Shown: positions 1 through 9,009 of the stretch, piece after piece | Numbering within the stretch: position 1 is the first letter of the stretch | How the letters are laid out: each line of letters begins with the position of its first letter | Source of the DNA: Geodermatophilus aquaeductus | GTDB taxonomy: Bacteria; Actinomycetota; Actinomycetes; Mycobacteriales; Geodermatophilaceae | Direction of reading: 5' to 3' | Length of the DNA: 64,000 bases | NCBI RefSeq assembly: GCF_900182545.1 | Contig: NZ_FXTJ01000004.1 | Location: forward strand, 124,001 to 188,000 | Program-made: the position numbers and the translations under genes | Notes under the pieces: generated by a model | The model's input: only the letters and a program-made list of their open reading frames with translations | Told to the model about the DNA's origin: nothing | The model's database searches: none

Positions 1-987
1 GTAGCGGTACCAGGTCCCCTGGCCGTCGAGCGGCACCAGGAAGAGGTTGTCCCCCTGCAGGCGCTCCAGCTCCGCGGCCGATCCCGACCGGTCGAGCACC
101 GCGTCGCAGAGGGCGCCGCAGAGACGGTCGAGGACCGACGTGCGGGTCAGGAGGTCGAGGTCCTGCGGCGCGAGGCCGGTGAGCAGCTCCGCCTGCAGGT
201 ACTCGCCGGCCAGCCGCTCCCCACCGTCCGCGCCGGGCCGCCGGGAGGCCGTGCGCGCGCGTGCGGCGAGGTAGAGCCCGGCTGCCCATCCCTCGGTGCG
301 GCGGGCCAGCGCGGCCACCTCGTCGTCGGGGAGGTCGGCTCCGGCGGCCCGCAGCAGGGAACGGGCCGCTCCGTCCGAGAAGGCCAGGTCGTGCGTCCCG
401 ACGTCGACCACACGGCCCTGGGCGCGGAGGCGGGCGAGCGGCACCGGCATCCCGCGCCCGGCGAGGGCGATCTGCGTCGTCCCGCGGGCGTGGCCGGCGA
501 GCGTCACCAGCGCGTCGAGGGACGGCCCCTCCCGGAGGTGGTGCACGTCGTCGACGACCAGGACGAGCGGCCGGGGCGGGCGCGCGAGGGCCGCCCCGAG
601 GCGGGGGACCACGGTGGCCTGGACGGAGGTCCCCGGCGACCGCAGCGCCTCGAACGTCCCGGCAGGCAGCGTGCTGACGCGGTCGAGGGCCACGGCGAGG
701 TGGGTCAGCAGGACGACGGGGTCGTCGTCCTGGGGGTCCAGCGACACCCAGGCGACGGGGCGGTCGTCGGCCTCCGACCACTGGACCAGCAGCGTGGTCT
801 TCCCGTACCCGGCGGGGGCGACCACGGCGACGACCGGCGTACCGCGGGCGCGCTGGAGACGGGCGAGCAGCCCCGGCCGGGGGACGACCCCGCGCCGGGT
901 GGCCGGCACGAACAGCTTCGACTCGAGGACCTCGACCGGGAGGTCGCGCGGGGTGGGCCGCGCCCGGTACCCCGGCGGCCGGCTCAG
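1..987 (-). CDS. STAND-ATPase LuxR/MalT-like regulator, partial (C-terminus outside window)
   Basis: The N-terminal ~330 residues of a large MalT-like transcriptional regulator are present; the remainder lies beyond the left edge. A Walker A motif (PAGYGKTT), a Walker B-like stretch (LVLVVDDVHH) and a winged segment ending DNLFLVPL mark the STAND NTPase module that in this family senses an effector and drives a C-terminal LuxR helix-turn-helix. No ATG, GTG or TTG lies in frame upstream of the conserved SKLFVPATRRG segment. The only nearby candidate is a CTG that overlaps the TGA of the small gene upstream (CTGA), so translational coupling from a rare start is possible. It is the most downstream of three tandem paralogues. 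Family assignment is firm; the start and effector are unknown. Confidence 0.8.
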   Translation of the reverse strand, partial: MSRPPGYRARPTPRDLPVEVLESKLFVPATRRGVVPRPGLLARLQRARGTPVVAVVAPAGYGKTTLLVQWSEADDRPVAWVSLDPQDDDPVVLLTHLAVALDRVSTLPAGTFEALRSPGTSVQATVVPRLGAALARPPRPLVLVVDDVHHLREGPSLDALVTLAGHARGTTQIALAGRGMPVPLARLRAQGRVVDVGTHDLAFSDGAARSLLRAAGADLPDDEVAALARRTEGWAAGLYLAARARTASRRPGADGGERLAGEYLQAELLTGLAPQDLDLLTRTSVLDRLCGALCDAVLDRSGSAAELERLQGDNLFLVPLDGQGTWYRY

Positions 988-1190
988 GGCGCCACCTGCT
1001 GGACGGACACGACGTGCAGGCCCAGTGACTGGATCCTCGCGAGCAGCTGGTGCAGGTCCTCGTCCTGGTGCACCAGGCCGGAGATGACCGTCTCGGCCGT
1101 CACCTCGGCGACGTCCATGCCGGCGAAGGCGTCACGTGCGCGCCGGGACAGGCGTCCCGTCACCCGGACCTCGTACGTCCGATCCGGCAT
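984..1190 (-). CDS. Small conserved protein beside LuxR regulators
   Basis: A 68-residue cytoplasmic protein starting MPDRTYEVRV and ending SVQQVAP. It alternates predicted beta strands with an amphipathic helix (DLHQLLARIQSLGL), a beta-alpha-beta look compatible with a small ferredoxin-like fold, but I see no catalytic motif. The ATG at 1190 is chosen because the residues from there on look conserved and upstream residues do not. Its stop overlaps the presumed start of the next regulator and it lies 96 bp after another, so it is probably co-transcribed with them and may modulate them. Function unknown. Confidence 0.6.
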   Translation of the reverse strand: MPDRTYEVRVTGRLSRRARDAFAGMDVAEVTAETVISGLVHQDEDLHQLLARIQSLGLHVVSVQQVAP

Positions 1191-1286
1191 GTCGGGCCTC
1201 CGTCGCGTCGTCCCTGGGCGGACCCATGACTGCCCCACCGTCGCGCCGGTGGCCGGGAGGCGCCTCACCCGGCCCAGGTGAACGCC

Positions 1287-3902
1287 TCACGGCAGCAGCC
1301 CGCTGTCCTGGGCCCGCCGCACGGCCGCCCGCCGGGACGAGACGCCCAGCTTCGCGTAGATGGAGCGGATGTGGGTCTTCACCGTGTTCACCGAGACGGT
1401 GAACTCCTCGGCGATCTCCCGGGCGTTGAGCAGCGAGGGCAGCAGCGCGAGCACCGCGAGCTCGCGCTCGCTGAGCCGAACGGCCGGGCGGGAGACGAGC
1501 GCCGCGCGGGCGGCGGCCACCTCGGCGTCGAACCGCGCCCGTCCCCGGCGGGCCGGCCCGGCGTCGAGGAGCTCCTGCGTGAGCGGTCCCGCGAGGGCGA
1601 GGGGCCGCGCCACGCCGACGGACTCCGCCCGCACGAGCGCTGCCTCCAGCGACGCGCGCCCGGCCGGCAGGTCGCCGGCCTGCAGCGCGCACTCGGCGTC
1701 CACCAGGTGCGCCTCCACCGCGGTCTGCGGCAGGAGCAGCGGCGTCGCCGGGTCGTGCACCGGGGTCACGGATGCCTGCGCGGCTGCGAACCGCCCGGCG
1801 GCCATCTCCTCCCGGGCCCGCAGGAGCAGCGTCTCCCCGGTCCGGGAGACCCGTGCGGCCAGCCAGGCCGCCACCTCGGCCGCGGCGGAGGGGTTCCCGC
1901 TCAGCAGCGCCACCCCGTGCTCGAGGAGCGCCAGGGCCGCCGCCATCGACGGCGGTGCGGGGGTCGCCCCGAAGGCCTCGCGTGCCGCCTGCACCTCCGC
2001 GAGGCCGGCCGCCCGGTGCCCGCGGTCGGCGAGGGCGGCGCCGTGCACGGCGTGCAGGGTGTACGCGGCCTCCGGCGGGAGCTGGTCCCCGAGCCCGAGC
2101 ACCTCCTGCGCGTGGGCGGACGCGGCCTCCGGGTCCCCGCGGAGGAGGCAGCCGTAGGCGAGCATCCCCACGGGTGCCGCCGACCACTCCGAGGGGTGCC
2201 GGCCCCGGGTCGCCGCCGCGGTCACGGCCCGCTGCGCCGTCTCCGTCATCTCCCGCAGGTCGCCGCGCATCGCGGCGAGCGTCGCCAGCATGGACAGCGA
2301 CTGGACCTCGAGGTAGCCGAGGTCGAGCGCACGGGCCAGGTCGAGGGCCTGCTTGAGCTCGGCGCGGGCGTGGTCGACGTCGGTGCCTCCCGGGTTGCCG
2401 AACTCGGCGGCCCCGCGGCTGGCGTGCAGCAGCGCCGCCAGGTCGGACCGGTCCTGGTCCGCGGCGTCGGGGGACGGGCGGGACTGTCCGACGTCGAGGC
2501 CCAGGCCCGAGGCCAGCAGCTCGGCGCTGGCCCGCAGCGCCACCAGCCCGGCGTCCGGGGTGTCGGGCCACGCCCGCCGGGCGTTCTCCAGCTCCGCCGC
2601 CGCGGCGGCCGGCGCGCGGGCGTCGAGGTGGGTGATCGCCGCGGTGAGCGCCAGCCAGGGATCGGCCGTGCGCGCACCCGGACCCACGGCCGCGAGCGCA
2701 CGACGCAGCGGTCCCAGGTCCCCGCCCAGCAGCAGGGGCACGCCCGCCCCCCGGACCAGGGAGCCGGTCAGGTCCCCGTCGCCGGACCGCTCGGCGTGCC
2801 GCAGGGCGTGCACGTGCTGCCCGTTCGCCGACCACCACCGCGCGGCGGTCGCCTGCGCCTGGCGGTGGGCCCGGGGCCGCTGCCGCGCCAGGTCGGCGAC
2901 GAGGTAGGAGCGCAGGAGGGGCTGGATGCGGTAGCTGCCGCGCGGCGTCCGCTCCACGAGGGCCGTCTCCTGGCGGAGGTCGTCGAGCACCCGCTCGGCG
3001 TCGCCGCGCTGCGACAGAGCGACGGCGAGGGCGGCCGGCAGGGGCGAGCACACGCTGACCAGCCCGAGGAAGTCCTGGGTGTCCGGGTCGAGGCCGTCGA
3101 GGATCTCGCCGGTCAGGTACTCGGCGACCGAGCGCTCGTCGCCGGAGAAGCTCGTGAGGAAGCCCGCCGCGTCCTCGGTGCGGCGCAGCGCGAGCACGGC
3201 GAGCCGGAGTCCGGCGGCCCAGCCCTCGGTGCGCGCCTGCAGCGTGGCCACCTGCGGTGGGGTCAGCGCGAGCCCCGTCGTCTCCAGCAGTGCGGTGGTC
3301 TCGGGGAGGGTGAAGGCGAGGGCGTCGGCCCGCAGCTCGTGCACCCGGCCCTCCAGCCGGAGCCGGGGGATGGAGACGGGCGGGTCCGCCCGGCTGGCGA
3401 GCACGAGCCGCACGCCCGCGGGCCGCTGGCGGACCACCCGGGTGAGGTCGTGGAGCACCTCGCGCCCGGTCAGCTCGTGCACGTCGTCGAGGACGAGGCG
3501 GACCGGCGTGCCGAGGGTGTCCAGCACGTCGGCGAGCTCCTCGGCGACGTCCACCCCGTCGGACCGTGTCACCCCGGCCAGGCGCCGGAGGCGGTCGTCC
3601 CGGCCCGCCGAGGGGACGGCGAGCAGCGAGGCCACCACCGCCGACCACAGGCGGCGGGGGTCGTTGTCGTCGGAGTCCAGCCGCACCCACGCCGTCTCGA
3701 GCTGCTCCCGGTCGCGGACCCACTCGGCCAGCAGCAGGGTCTTGCCCGATCCGGCGGGAGCGCTGACCACCACCACCTGGTCGGGACCGGCCTCGTCCAG
3801 CCGCTCGAGGAGCCGGGGGCGGGGCACGAACCCGGCGGGCAGCGAGGGGACGACGCCCTTGCGTGCGGGGAACCGCAGTGGTGCGTCGCGGGGGAGGGCC
3901 AT
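1287..3902 (-). CDS. LuxR family transcriptional regulator, STAND/MalT type
   Basis: An 871-residue one-component regulator. Walker A (PAGSGKT) is at about residues 49-55, followed by LVLDDVHEL (Walker B region), a long helical repeat middle typical of MalT-type TPR-like effector domains, and a C-terminal LuxR helix-turn-helix in the last ~65 residues (LSERELAVL, then SVNTVKTHIRSIYAKLG). The ATG at 3902 is preferred because GAGGAG lies about 8 nt upstream; a GTG at 3935 would add 11 residues but has no ribosome site. It lies 94 bp downstream of a paralogue. The effector and targets cannot be told from sequence. Family assignment is secure. Confidence 0.9.
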   Translation of the reverse strand: MALPRDAPLRFPARKGVVPSLPAGFVPRPRLLERLDEAGPDQVVVVSAPAGSGKTLLLAEWVRDREQLETAWVRLDSDDNDPRRLWSAVVASLLAVPSAGRDDRLRRLAGVTRSDGVDVAEELADVLDTLGTPVRLVLDDVHELTGREVLHDLTRVVRQRPAGVRLVLASRADPPVSIPRLRLEGRVHELRADALAFTLPETTALLETTGLALTPPQVATLQARTEGWAAGLRLAVLALRRTEDAAGFLTSFSGDERSVAEYLTGEILDGLDPDTQDFLGLVSVCSPLPAALAVALSQRGDAERVLDDLRQETALVERTPRGSYRIQPLLRSYLVADLARQRPRAHRQAQATAARWWSANGQHVHALRHAERSGDGDLTGSLVRGAGVPLLLGGDLGPLRRALAAVGPGARTADPWLALTAAITHLDARAPAAAAAELENARRAWPDTPDAGLVALRASAELLASGLGLDVGQSRPSPDAADQDRSDLAALLHASRGAAEFGNPGGTDVDHARAELKQALDLARALDLGYLEVQSLSMLATLAAMRGDLREMTETAQRAVTAAATRGRHPSEWSAAPVGMLAYGCLLRGDPEAASAHAQEVLGLGDQLPPEAAYTLHAVHGAALADRGHRAAGLAEVQAAREAFGATPAPPSMAAALALLEHGVALLSGNPSAAAEVAAWLAARVSRTGETLLLRAREEMAAGRFAAAQASVTPVHDPATPLLLPQTAVEAHLVDAECALQAGDLPAGRASLEAALVRAESVGVARPLALAGPLTQELLDAGPARRGRARFDAEVAAARAALVSRPAVRLSERELAVLALLPSLLNAREIAEEFTVSVNTVKTHIRSIYAKLGVSSRRAAVRRAQDSGLLP

Positions 3903-3996
3903 GGCGGGCTCCTCGTCGTCGTCGGCGGAGGTCACCGGGTGCGGATCCGGGTCCCGCTCCGACGCGGGACGGGACGGGCCCGGAGCGCTCCGGGGG

Positions 3997-6582
3997 TCAT
4001 GTCAGCAGCCCCCGCTCGACCGCCGTGAGGACCGCGGTCCGCCGGTTGGTCACGCCCAGCTTGCCGTAGATGGCACGGACGTGGCTCTTGACCGTGTTGA
4101 CCGACACGTCGAGGTCCTCGGCGATCTCCCCGAGGTTGCTCAGCGAGAGGAGCTCGACGAGGACGTCCTGCTCCCGCGCGCTCAGCCGCGGGTCCGACGG
4201 CCGGCGCACCCGCTGCCGGGCCGACAGGCAGCGGAAGGCGAACGCGGACGGGTCGCGGACCCCGCCGAGCTGGTCCACCAGCAGGACCCGCAGGCCCTGA
4301 CCGGCGAGCGCGAAGGGGCGCAGCGCGTCGAGCGGCTCGGCCGTGTCGAGGGCCGCCTGCAGCCCCTGCCGCGCGCCCGGACGGTCGTCGAGGCGCAGGG
4401 CGGCCCAGACCTCGACGAGCCACGCCTCCACCAGGGTCGACGGCAGGAGCGGCGCCAGGTTGCCGTCGAGCAGCGGCACCACCGACGCCCGGGCCGCCCG
4501 GGGGGACCCCGCGGCCGCCTCGGACCAGGCCCGCAGCAGGGTCCGCTCGCCGTCGGCGCACCCGCCCCGGAGGAGTCGGCCGGCCGACGTGGCGGCGGCG
4601 GTCGACGAGCCCATCAGCAGGGCCGCGCGGTGCTCGAGCAGCACCGCCGAGGCCGCCAGCGCCGCGGGGACGGGCAGCCCGCCGAGCTGGGCGTGGGCCT
4701 CCTGGAGCTCGAGCAGGCCGCCGATCCGGTCGCCGACGTCGAACAGCGCGCCGCCCCGCGCGCTGCGCAGCGCGAACCGGACGGCCGGGTCCTGGTCGTC
4801 CGATGCAATCCGCAGTCCCTCGGCGGCGGCGTCGAGCGCTCCCTGCGGCGAGGCGCGCCCCAGGGAGGCGTGTGCCAGCACGGCGCAGGCAGCCGACGTC
4901 CACGCCGTCTCGTGCCACCCGTGGGCGGTCGCCGTCGCGACGGCCGCGCCGGCGGCAGCCGCGGCCCGCGCGTTCTCCCCGGACACCGCGGCGGCCCCCC
5001 CGATGAGGCAGAGGCACTGCAGCTCGAGGAGCTCCAGCCGCCGGTCCCGCGCGATCGCGAGGGCGGCCTCGAGGTCGTCGAGGAGGCCGGCCGCGGCGGC
5101 CGGTCCGTCGTCGGACCCGGAGAGGATGCCGGCGGCGGCCCGGCCGGCCAGCAGGAGGGCCGCCAGGGCCGGGTCGCCGGGCGTGGGCGCGGCCGTGCGG
5201 GGAGCCGGCAGGCCCGCCATGCCGGCGGTGGCGTCCCGGAACGCGGTGAGGTCCCCGTCGCCGGGGTGCGGAGTCCGGGCCGCGGCTGCCCGGACCCGGG
5301 TCCGCGCCGCCCGCAGGCCGCCCGTCCCGAGGTCGATCTGCGCCGCCACGAGGGGGAGCCAGGCGTCGGTCGCGTCGTCCCCGGCCGCTACCAGCGCACG
5401 GCCGAGCTCGGCCAGCTCCCCGCGCGCCACGAGCTCCGGCGCCCAGTGGTGCAGCAGCGCGGTCACCAGGGAGGCGTCGGCCGCCTCGGCCGCGTGCCGC
5501 AGGGCCTCCACGGGCCGGTCGGAGGCCGCCCACCACAGGGCCGCCTGCCGGTGCAGCTGCGCGGTCAGGGCGGGTCCGTGGCGGTGGAGGTCGGCGGCCA
5601 GGTACGACCGCATCAGCCCGTGGACGCGGAACTCGGTGCGGTGCGGACCGGAGGCGACGACCAGTCCCGTGGTGCGCGTCAGGGCGGTGAGCGCGTCGGC
5701 GGCGTCGGCGCGGCCGGTCAGCTCGACGGCGAGGGCGGCCGGCACGGGGTCGGCGATGCTGGTCCGCCGGAGCAGGTCGCGCTGCTCGTCCGGGATGTTC
5801 GCGAGCACCTCGCCGGCCAGGTAGTCGGCCACGGGGCGGTCGTCCCCGGAGAAGGCGGCGAGGAAGGCGTCGGGTTCGGGGTGCTCCCGCAGCCGGAGGG
5901 CGGCGAGCCGGATGCCGGCGACCCACCCGCCGGTCCGGGACCGGAGCGCGTCGGCCTGCCCGCGGGTGAGCTGCAGCCCGCAGCGCCGGGCCAGGGCCGC
6001 CGTCTCGGCGGGGGAGAAGGCGAGCTGGCCGGTCCGCAGTTCCCACAGCTGCTCCTCCAGGCGCAGCCGCGCCACCGGCAGCGCCGGGTCGGACCGGCTG
6101 GCGAGCACCACCTGGACGTTCCCGGGACAGTGGCGGAGCACGAGGTGCAGGCCGTGCAGCACCTCCCGGCTGCGCAGGAGGTGGGCGTCGTCGAGGACGA
6201 GCCGGATCGGCGTCGGCACGGCCGCGAGGGCCCACAGCAGGTCGGCGAGGAAGTCCGCGCCCACCGTCGTCCGGGGGACCACGAGCCGGTGCAGCCGGCT
6301 CGTCGCCGGCACCGCGGGACAGGTGACCAGGGCGGCGAGGACCGACGCCCAGAGCCGCGGCGGCGCGTCGTCGTCCTCGTCGAGGGCCACCCACGCGCAG
6401 GGGACGTCCCGGCTCCGGGCCCAGTCGGCCAGCAGGAGGGTCTTCCCGTACCCCGGGGGTGCGCAGACGAGGGTGAGCGTCCGGTCCGCGCCCTGGTCCA
6501 GAACGGTCACCAGGTCGGGACGGCGGACGAACTCCGGGGGGAGGTGGGGGACGGTCGTCTTGGACCGGGCCACGCGGCTCAT
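3997..6582 (-). CDS. LuxR family transcriptional regulator, STAND/MalT type
   Basis: An 861-residue paralogue of the gene at 1287-3902 with the same architecture: Walker A PPGYGKT at about residues 42-48, LVLDDAHLL in the Walker B region, TPR-like helical middle, and a C-terminal LuxR helix-turn-helix (LSAREQDVLVELL; SVNTVKSHVRAIYGKLG). The start is the ATG at 6582, which follows a strong AGGAGGGG ribosome site 5 nt upstream; the frame stays open further upstream but without such a site. This is the first gene of the minus-strand cluster, so the cluster promoter should lie in 6583-7054. Effector unknown. Confidence 0.9.
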   Translation of the reverse strand: MSRVARSKTTVPHLPPEFVRRPDLVTVLDQGADRTLTLVCAPPGYGKTLLLADWARSRDVPCAWVALDEDDDAPPRLWASVLAALVTCPAVPATSRLHRLVVPRTTVGADFLADLLWALAAVPTPIRLVLDDAHLLRSREVLHGLHLVLRHCPGNVQVVLASRSDPALPVARLRLEEQLWELRTGQLAFSPAETAALARRCGLQLTRGQADALRSRTGGWVAGIRLAALRLREHPEPDAFLAAFSGDDRPVADYLAGEVLANIPDEQRDLLRRTSIADPVPAALAVELTGRADAADALTALTRTTGLVVASGPHRTEFRVHGLMRSYLAADLHRHGPALTAQLHRQAALWWAASDRPVEALRHAAEAADASLVTALLHHWAPELVARGELAELGRALVAAGDDATDAWLPLVAAQIDLGTGGLRAARTRVRAAAARTPHPGDGDLTAFRDATAGMAGLPAPRTAAPTPGDPALAALLLAGRAAAGILSGSDDGPAAAAGLLDDLEAALAIARDRRLELLELQCLCLIGGAAAVSGENARAAAAAGAAVATATAHGWHETAWTSAACAVLAHASLGRASPQGALDAAAEGLRIASDDQDPAVRFALRSARGGALFDVGDRIGGLLELQEAHAQLGGLPVPAALAASAVLLEHRAALLMGSSTAAATSAGRLLRGGCADGERTLLRAWSEAAAGSPRAARASVVPLLDGNLAPLLPSTLVEAWLVEVWAALRLDDRPGARQGLQAALDTAEPLDALRPFALAGQGLRVLLVDQLGGVRDPSAFAFRCLSARQRVRRPSDPRLSAREQDVLVELLSLSNLGEIAEDLDVSVNTVKSHVRAIYGKLGVTNRRTAVLTAVERGLLT

Positions 6583-7054
6583 GTCCCCTCCTCTCCTCGG
6601 AGCGGTGGCCCGTGGCCGGAGCCCGGGCGTGGCGGCGCCTGCCCACCGGCCGTCCGGACGTCGGACGGCGCTGCGTCGGTCCCCTTCCTCGCGGCCCCGT
6701 CCCTGCCTGGTGCCACCCGGACCCGTTCCGCGGTCACGGGCCGGTGCCGGACGGGTCGCTCGCCCGTCCGGTCCGCCTCGACCCGGGGGAGGAGGGGCGC
6801 GTCGTGACCCCGGGACGGGGCCCCGGGTGCAGGTCCACCCTCCCGCGCCCGGACGGGGCGGCCAGGGTCGGACGACCCGACCGCGCTGGGTCCTCCGACC
6901 CTGCCGCCCGCGTCCGGTGGCCGCGCGGGACCCGGCGGACCGGGCGACACGCGCAGTGGCGCGCACGGTTCACCCCGTCCGGACGATGGTCGCCAGGCCC
7001 GGGACGCGGGAGGCTCGGGCGAGGGACTCCCGGAGCACCCAGGGGGCTACGGCC
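6583..7054. other. Intergenic region between divergent LuxR and NUDIX genes
   Basis: A 472-bp gap between divergently transcribed genes that should hold both promoters. I find no convincing short gene. The only structure I can point to is a 9-bp inverted repeat, CAGGGTCGG at 6863-6871 and CCGACCCTG at 6895-6903, with a 23-bp spacer; it could be an operator or nothing. No tRNA or mobile-element sequence was recognised. Confidence 0.4.
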
Positions 7055-7552
7055 ATGACGACGATCGACCGCGCGGTCCTCACCCGGCAGGTGTACTTCC
7101 ACGACCCCCTGGCGCCGCCCGCGAGCCTGGTCGCCCCCTCGGTCTTCGTCGCGGTGCGCTGGCACCACGGGACCCTGCTGCTCGTCCGCCGGTGCGACAG
7201 CGGCACCTGGGAGCTTCCGGGCGGCCGCGTCGACGTCGGCGAGACCGCCGTCGAGGCCGCCGTCCGGGAGACCGCCGAGGAGACGGGGGTGCGGATCGAG
7301 GTCACCGGGCTCGCCGGCCTGTTCACCGACCCCGGGCACGTGGTCCGCGCCGTCGACGGCGAGGTCCGCCAGCAGTTCGCGCTGCTCTTCCGGGCCCGCG
7401 CGCTGGGTGGCCTGCCGCACGGAGACCAGCACGAGACCAGCGAGGCCGCGTGGGTGCCCGAGGCCGAGATCGCGGGTCTGCCCATGTCGCCCCCGGTGCG
7501 GCTCTGGGTGGCCCAGGCCCTGGCGATCGGGGAACCGCCGCTGCTCACCTGA
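7055..7552 (+). CDS. NUDIX hydrolase
   Basis: A 165-residue protein with a full Nudix box at about residues 57-79: GG, five residues, E, seven residues, then RETAEETGV. The box binds Mg2+ and positions a nucleoside-diphosphate-X substrate for pyrophosphate hydrolysis. WELPGGRVDVGET and the later WVPEAEI match ADP-ribose/8-oxo-dGTP-type members, but the substrate cannot be fixed. The ATG at 7055 sits after an AGGGGG stretch. It is transcribed away from the LuxR cluster and toward the membrane protein that ends at 7565, with a short inverted repeat (CCTGACG/CGTCAGG, 7548-7569) between them that may end both transcripts. Confidence 0.85.
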   Translation: MTTIDRAVLTRQVYFHDPLAPPASLVAPSVFVAVRWHHGTLLLVRRCDSGTWELPGGRVDVGETAVEAAVRETAEETGVRIEVTGLAGLFTDPGHVVRAVDGEVRQQFALLFRARALGGLPHGDQHETSEAAWVPEAEIAGLPMSPPVRLWVAQALAIGEPPLLT

Positions 7553-7564
7553 CGCGGGCACCCG

Positions 7565-8365
7565 TCAGGGCGGTCCGGGTGCGGTCGCGGCGGGTGGCCC
7601 GGTCATCGAGGTGCCCACGTCGACGAGCGGTGTGGGCGGCACGCGGATCAGGCCGCGGGTGGAGCGGTCGAGGTCGAAGGTGACGACGAGCAGGACGGTG
7701 ACCAGCGCGGACGCGATCAGCACCGTCGGGACCCCCTGGCCGAGGGTGGCCAGGTGCAGGGCCAGGACCGCCATGGCGACGGCGGCGCCGGCCACCTCCA
7801 GGACCAGGATGGCGGTCGGTACGCGGTTGGTGAGCCCGTACACCCGGTCGGCCTGCGCGTCGAACATCTCGTTGAGCGTCTCGACGTAGAGCCGCGGTGC
7901 GCTGTCGGCCGGAGCCGCCTCCAGGGCCTGCCCGGCCAGGGCCCACAGGCGGTCCTGGTACGCCGCGCTGGCGGCGACGGTGCGCTCGTGGGCCGGGGTG
8001 CCGGGGACCACGCCGGAGATCGCGACGCTGGTCCGCGTGTACTCCCGGAGCAGCGCCAGCGACTCGCTGCGCACCGGCTCGGCCAGCGTCTGCGCGCGCA
8101 GGTACGTCGTCCCGATGGCGTTGGCCTCGGCGACGACGTCGGCCCGGCGGGACTCGTAGCGCCCGACCGCGAGGCTCAGCCCGAAGGCCAGCACCAGGCC
8201 CATGAAGCCGACCAGTGCGGCCTGCAGGACCCCGACCGGCTCACGCAGGCGGTCGGAGCGGGCCGACAGCGAGCGGCCGACGAGCAGGCCGGCGACGGTC
8301 GCGCCCAGCACGATCCCGCCCAGGACGGCGACCAGGACCCAGGTGCTCAGTCCGAAGAAGGACAC
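7565..8365 (-). CDS. Bestrophin-like/DUF4239 membrane protein
   Basis: A 266-residue integral membrane protein. Two hydrophobic helices occur in the first ~70 residues (one near the start, one containing LVGFMGLVLAFGLSLAVGRYESRR), a soluble helical stretch follows, and two more helices lie at about residues 185-230. The order and the motif of a glycine-rich second helix followed by YESRR, EANAIGTTYLRAQ and a late pair of helices match the DUF4239 (bestrophin-like) family of uncharacterised channel-like proteins. The start is a GTG at 8365 with GGGAG upstream. It follows the DUF6328 gene by 49 bp and is likely co-transcribed with it. Ion transport is inference from the family name only. Confidence 0.7.
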   Translation of the reverse strand: MSFFGLSTWVLVAVLGGIVLGATVAGLLVGRSLSARSDRLREPVGVLQAALVGFMGLVLAFGLSLAVGRYESRRADVVAEANAIGTTYLRAQTLAEPVRSESLALLREYTRTSVAISGVVPGTPAHERTVAASAAYQDRLWALAGQALEAAPADSAPRLYVETLNEMFDAQADRVYGLTNRVPTAILVLEVAGAAVAMAVLALHLATLGQGVPTVLIASALVTVLLVVTFDLDRSTRGLIRVPPTPLVDVGTSMTGPPAATAPGPP

Positions 8366-8414
8366 GCTGCGCTCCCTGGGCCGCGCCGGGTCAGGTCCCG
8401 GGCCACCGGGCGGC

Positions 8415-9002
8415 TCATGCGTCCTCCCGGGCGCCGTGGTGCCGGTGCGGGATGACGCCGTGGCCGGTGCGGCGCACGACCAGCGGGAGGACGTACCAGG
8501 TGAGGACCGCCACCACGACCGTGAGGGAGCTGCCCACGATCGCCTGCCAGCGGCCGAGCGCGATGTCGAGGATCAGCAGGACGGAGCTGCTGATCGCCGG
8601 GATGAGCAGGGCCAGGCCGACCATGAGCAGCCGGTCGGCGACGGCGACGAGGGCGGCCTTCTGGCGTCGGCGGAACACCAGCCGGTGGAAGGAGACCGGG
8701 GCGATGAGGACCAGGGTCGCCAGCGCGGCGGTCATCAGCGCCGTCGTGTAGGCGGCCAGGCCGACGCCGTCGACCTCCGTGAAGCGCTGGGTGAAGGCCA
8801 GGCCGAGCAGGAACGCGAAGAGGATCTGCACGCCGGTGAAGGCGACCCGGAGCTCCTGCAGCAGCTCGACGAGGTTGCGGTCGAGCACCTGGTCGACGGT
8901 CTCGCCCCGCGACTCGGCCGCGCGGACCGCCGGGGTGGCGTCCAGGAGGCCGCCCGCCACCGCCCCGCCGGGTCCGGGGGGCGGGACCTCCTGGACGGGC
9001 AC
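8415..9002 (-). CDS. DUF6328 family membrane protein
   Basis: About 195 residues with four predicted membrane helices after a soluble N-terminus. The segment NLVELLQELRVAFTGVQILFAF followed by FLLGLAFTQRF is characteristic of DUF6328 proteins, which are common in actinobacteria and uncharacterised. I chose the GTG at 9002 because GAGG lies just upstream; a GTG at 9065 is also in frame but would overlap the preceding gene by 56 bp and lacks a ribosome site. It lies between an unknown protein and the bestrophin-like protein, all on the minus strand, and probably forms an operon with them. Confidence 0.7.
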   Translation of the reverse strand: MPVQEVPPPGPGGAVAGGLLDATPAVRAAESRGETVDQVLDRNLVELLQELRVAFTGVQILFAFLLGLAFTQRFTEVDGVGLAAYTTALMTAALATLVLIAPVSFHRLVFRRRQKAALVAVADRLLMVGLALLIPAISSSVLLILDIALGRWQAIVGSSLTVVVAVLTWYVLPLVVRRTGHGVIPHRHHGAREDA

Positions 9003-9009
9003 CCGGTCC

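Noticed and set aside
3079-6807. Very long open frames on the plus strand opposite the LuxR genes
   Set aside because: They are antisense shadows caused by high GC third positions; their translations are low-complexity Arg/Pro/Ser and match no family, while the minus-strand frames carry clear domains.
6863-6903. 9-bp inverted repeat in the LuxR-NUDIX gap as an operator
   Set aside because: The long spacer and single occurrence give too little support in such GC-rich DNA; noted only in the gap entry.
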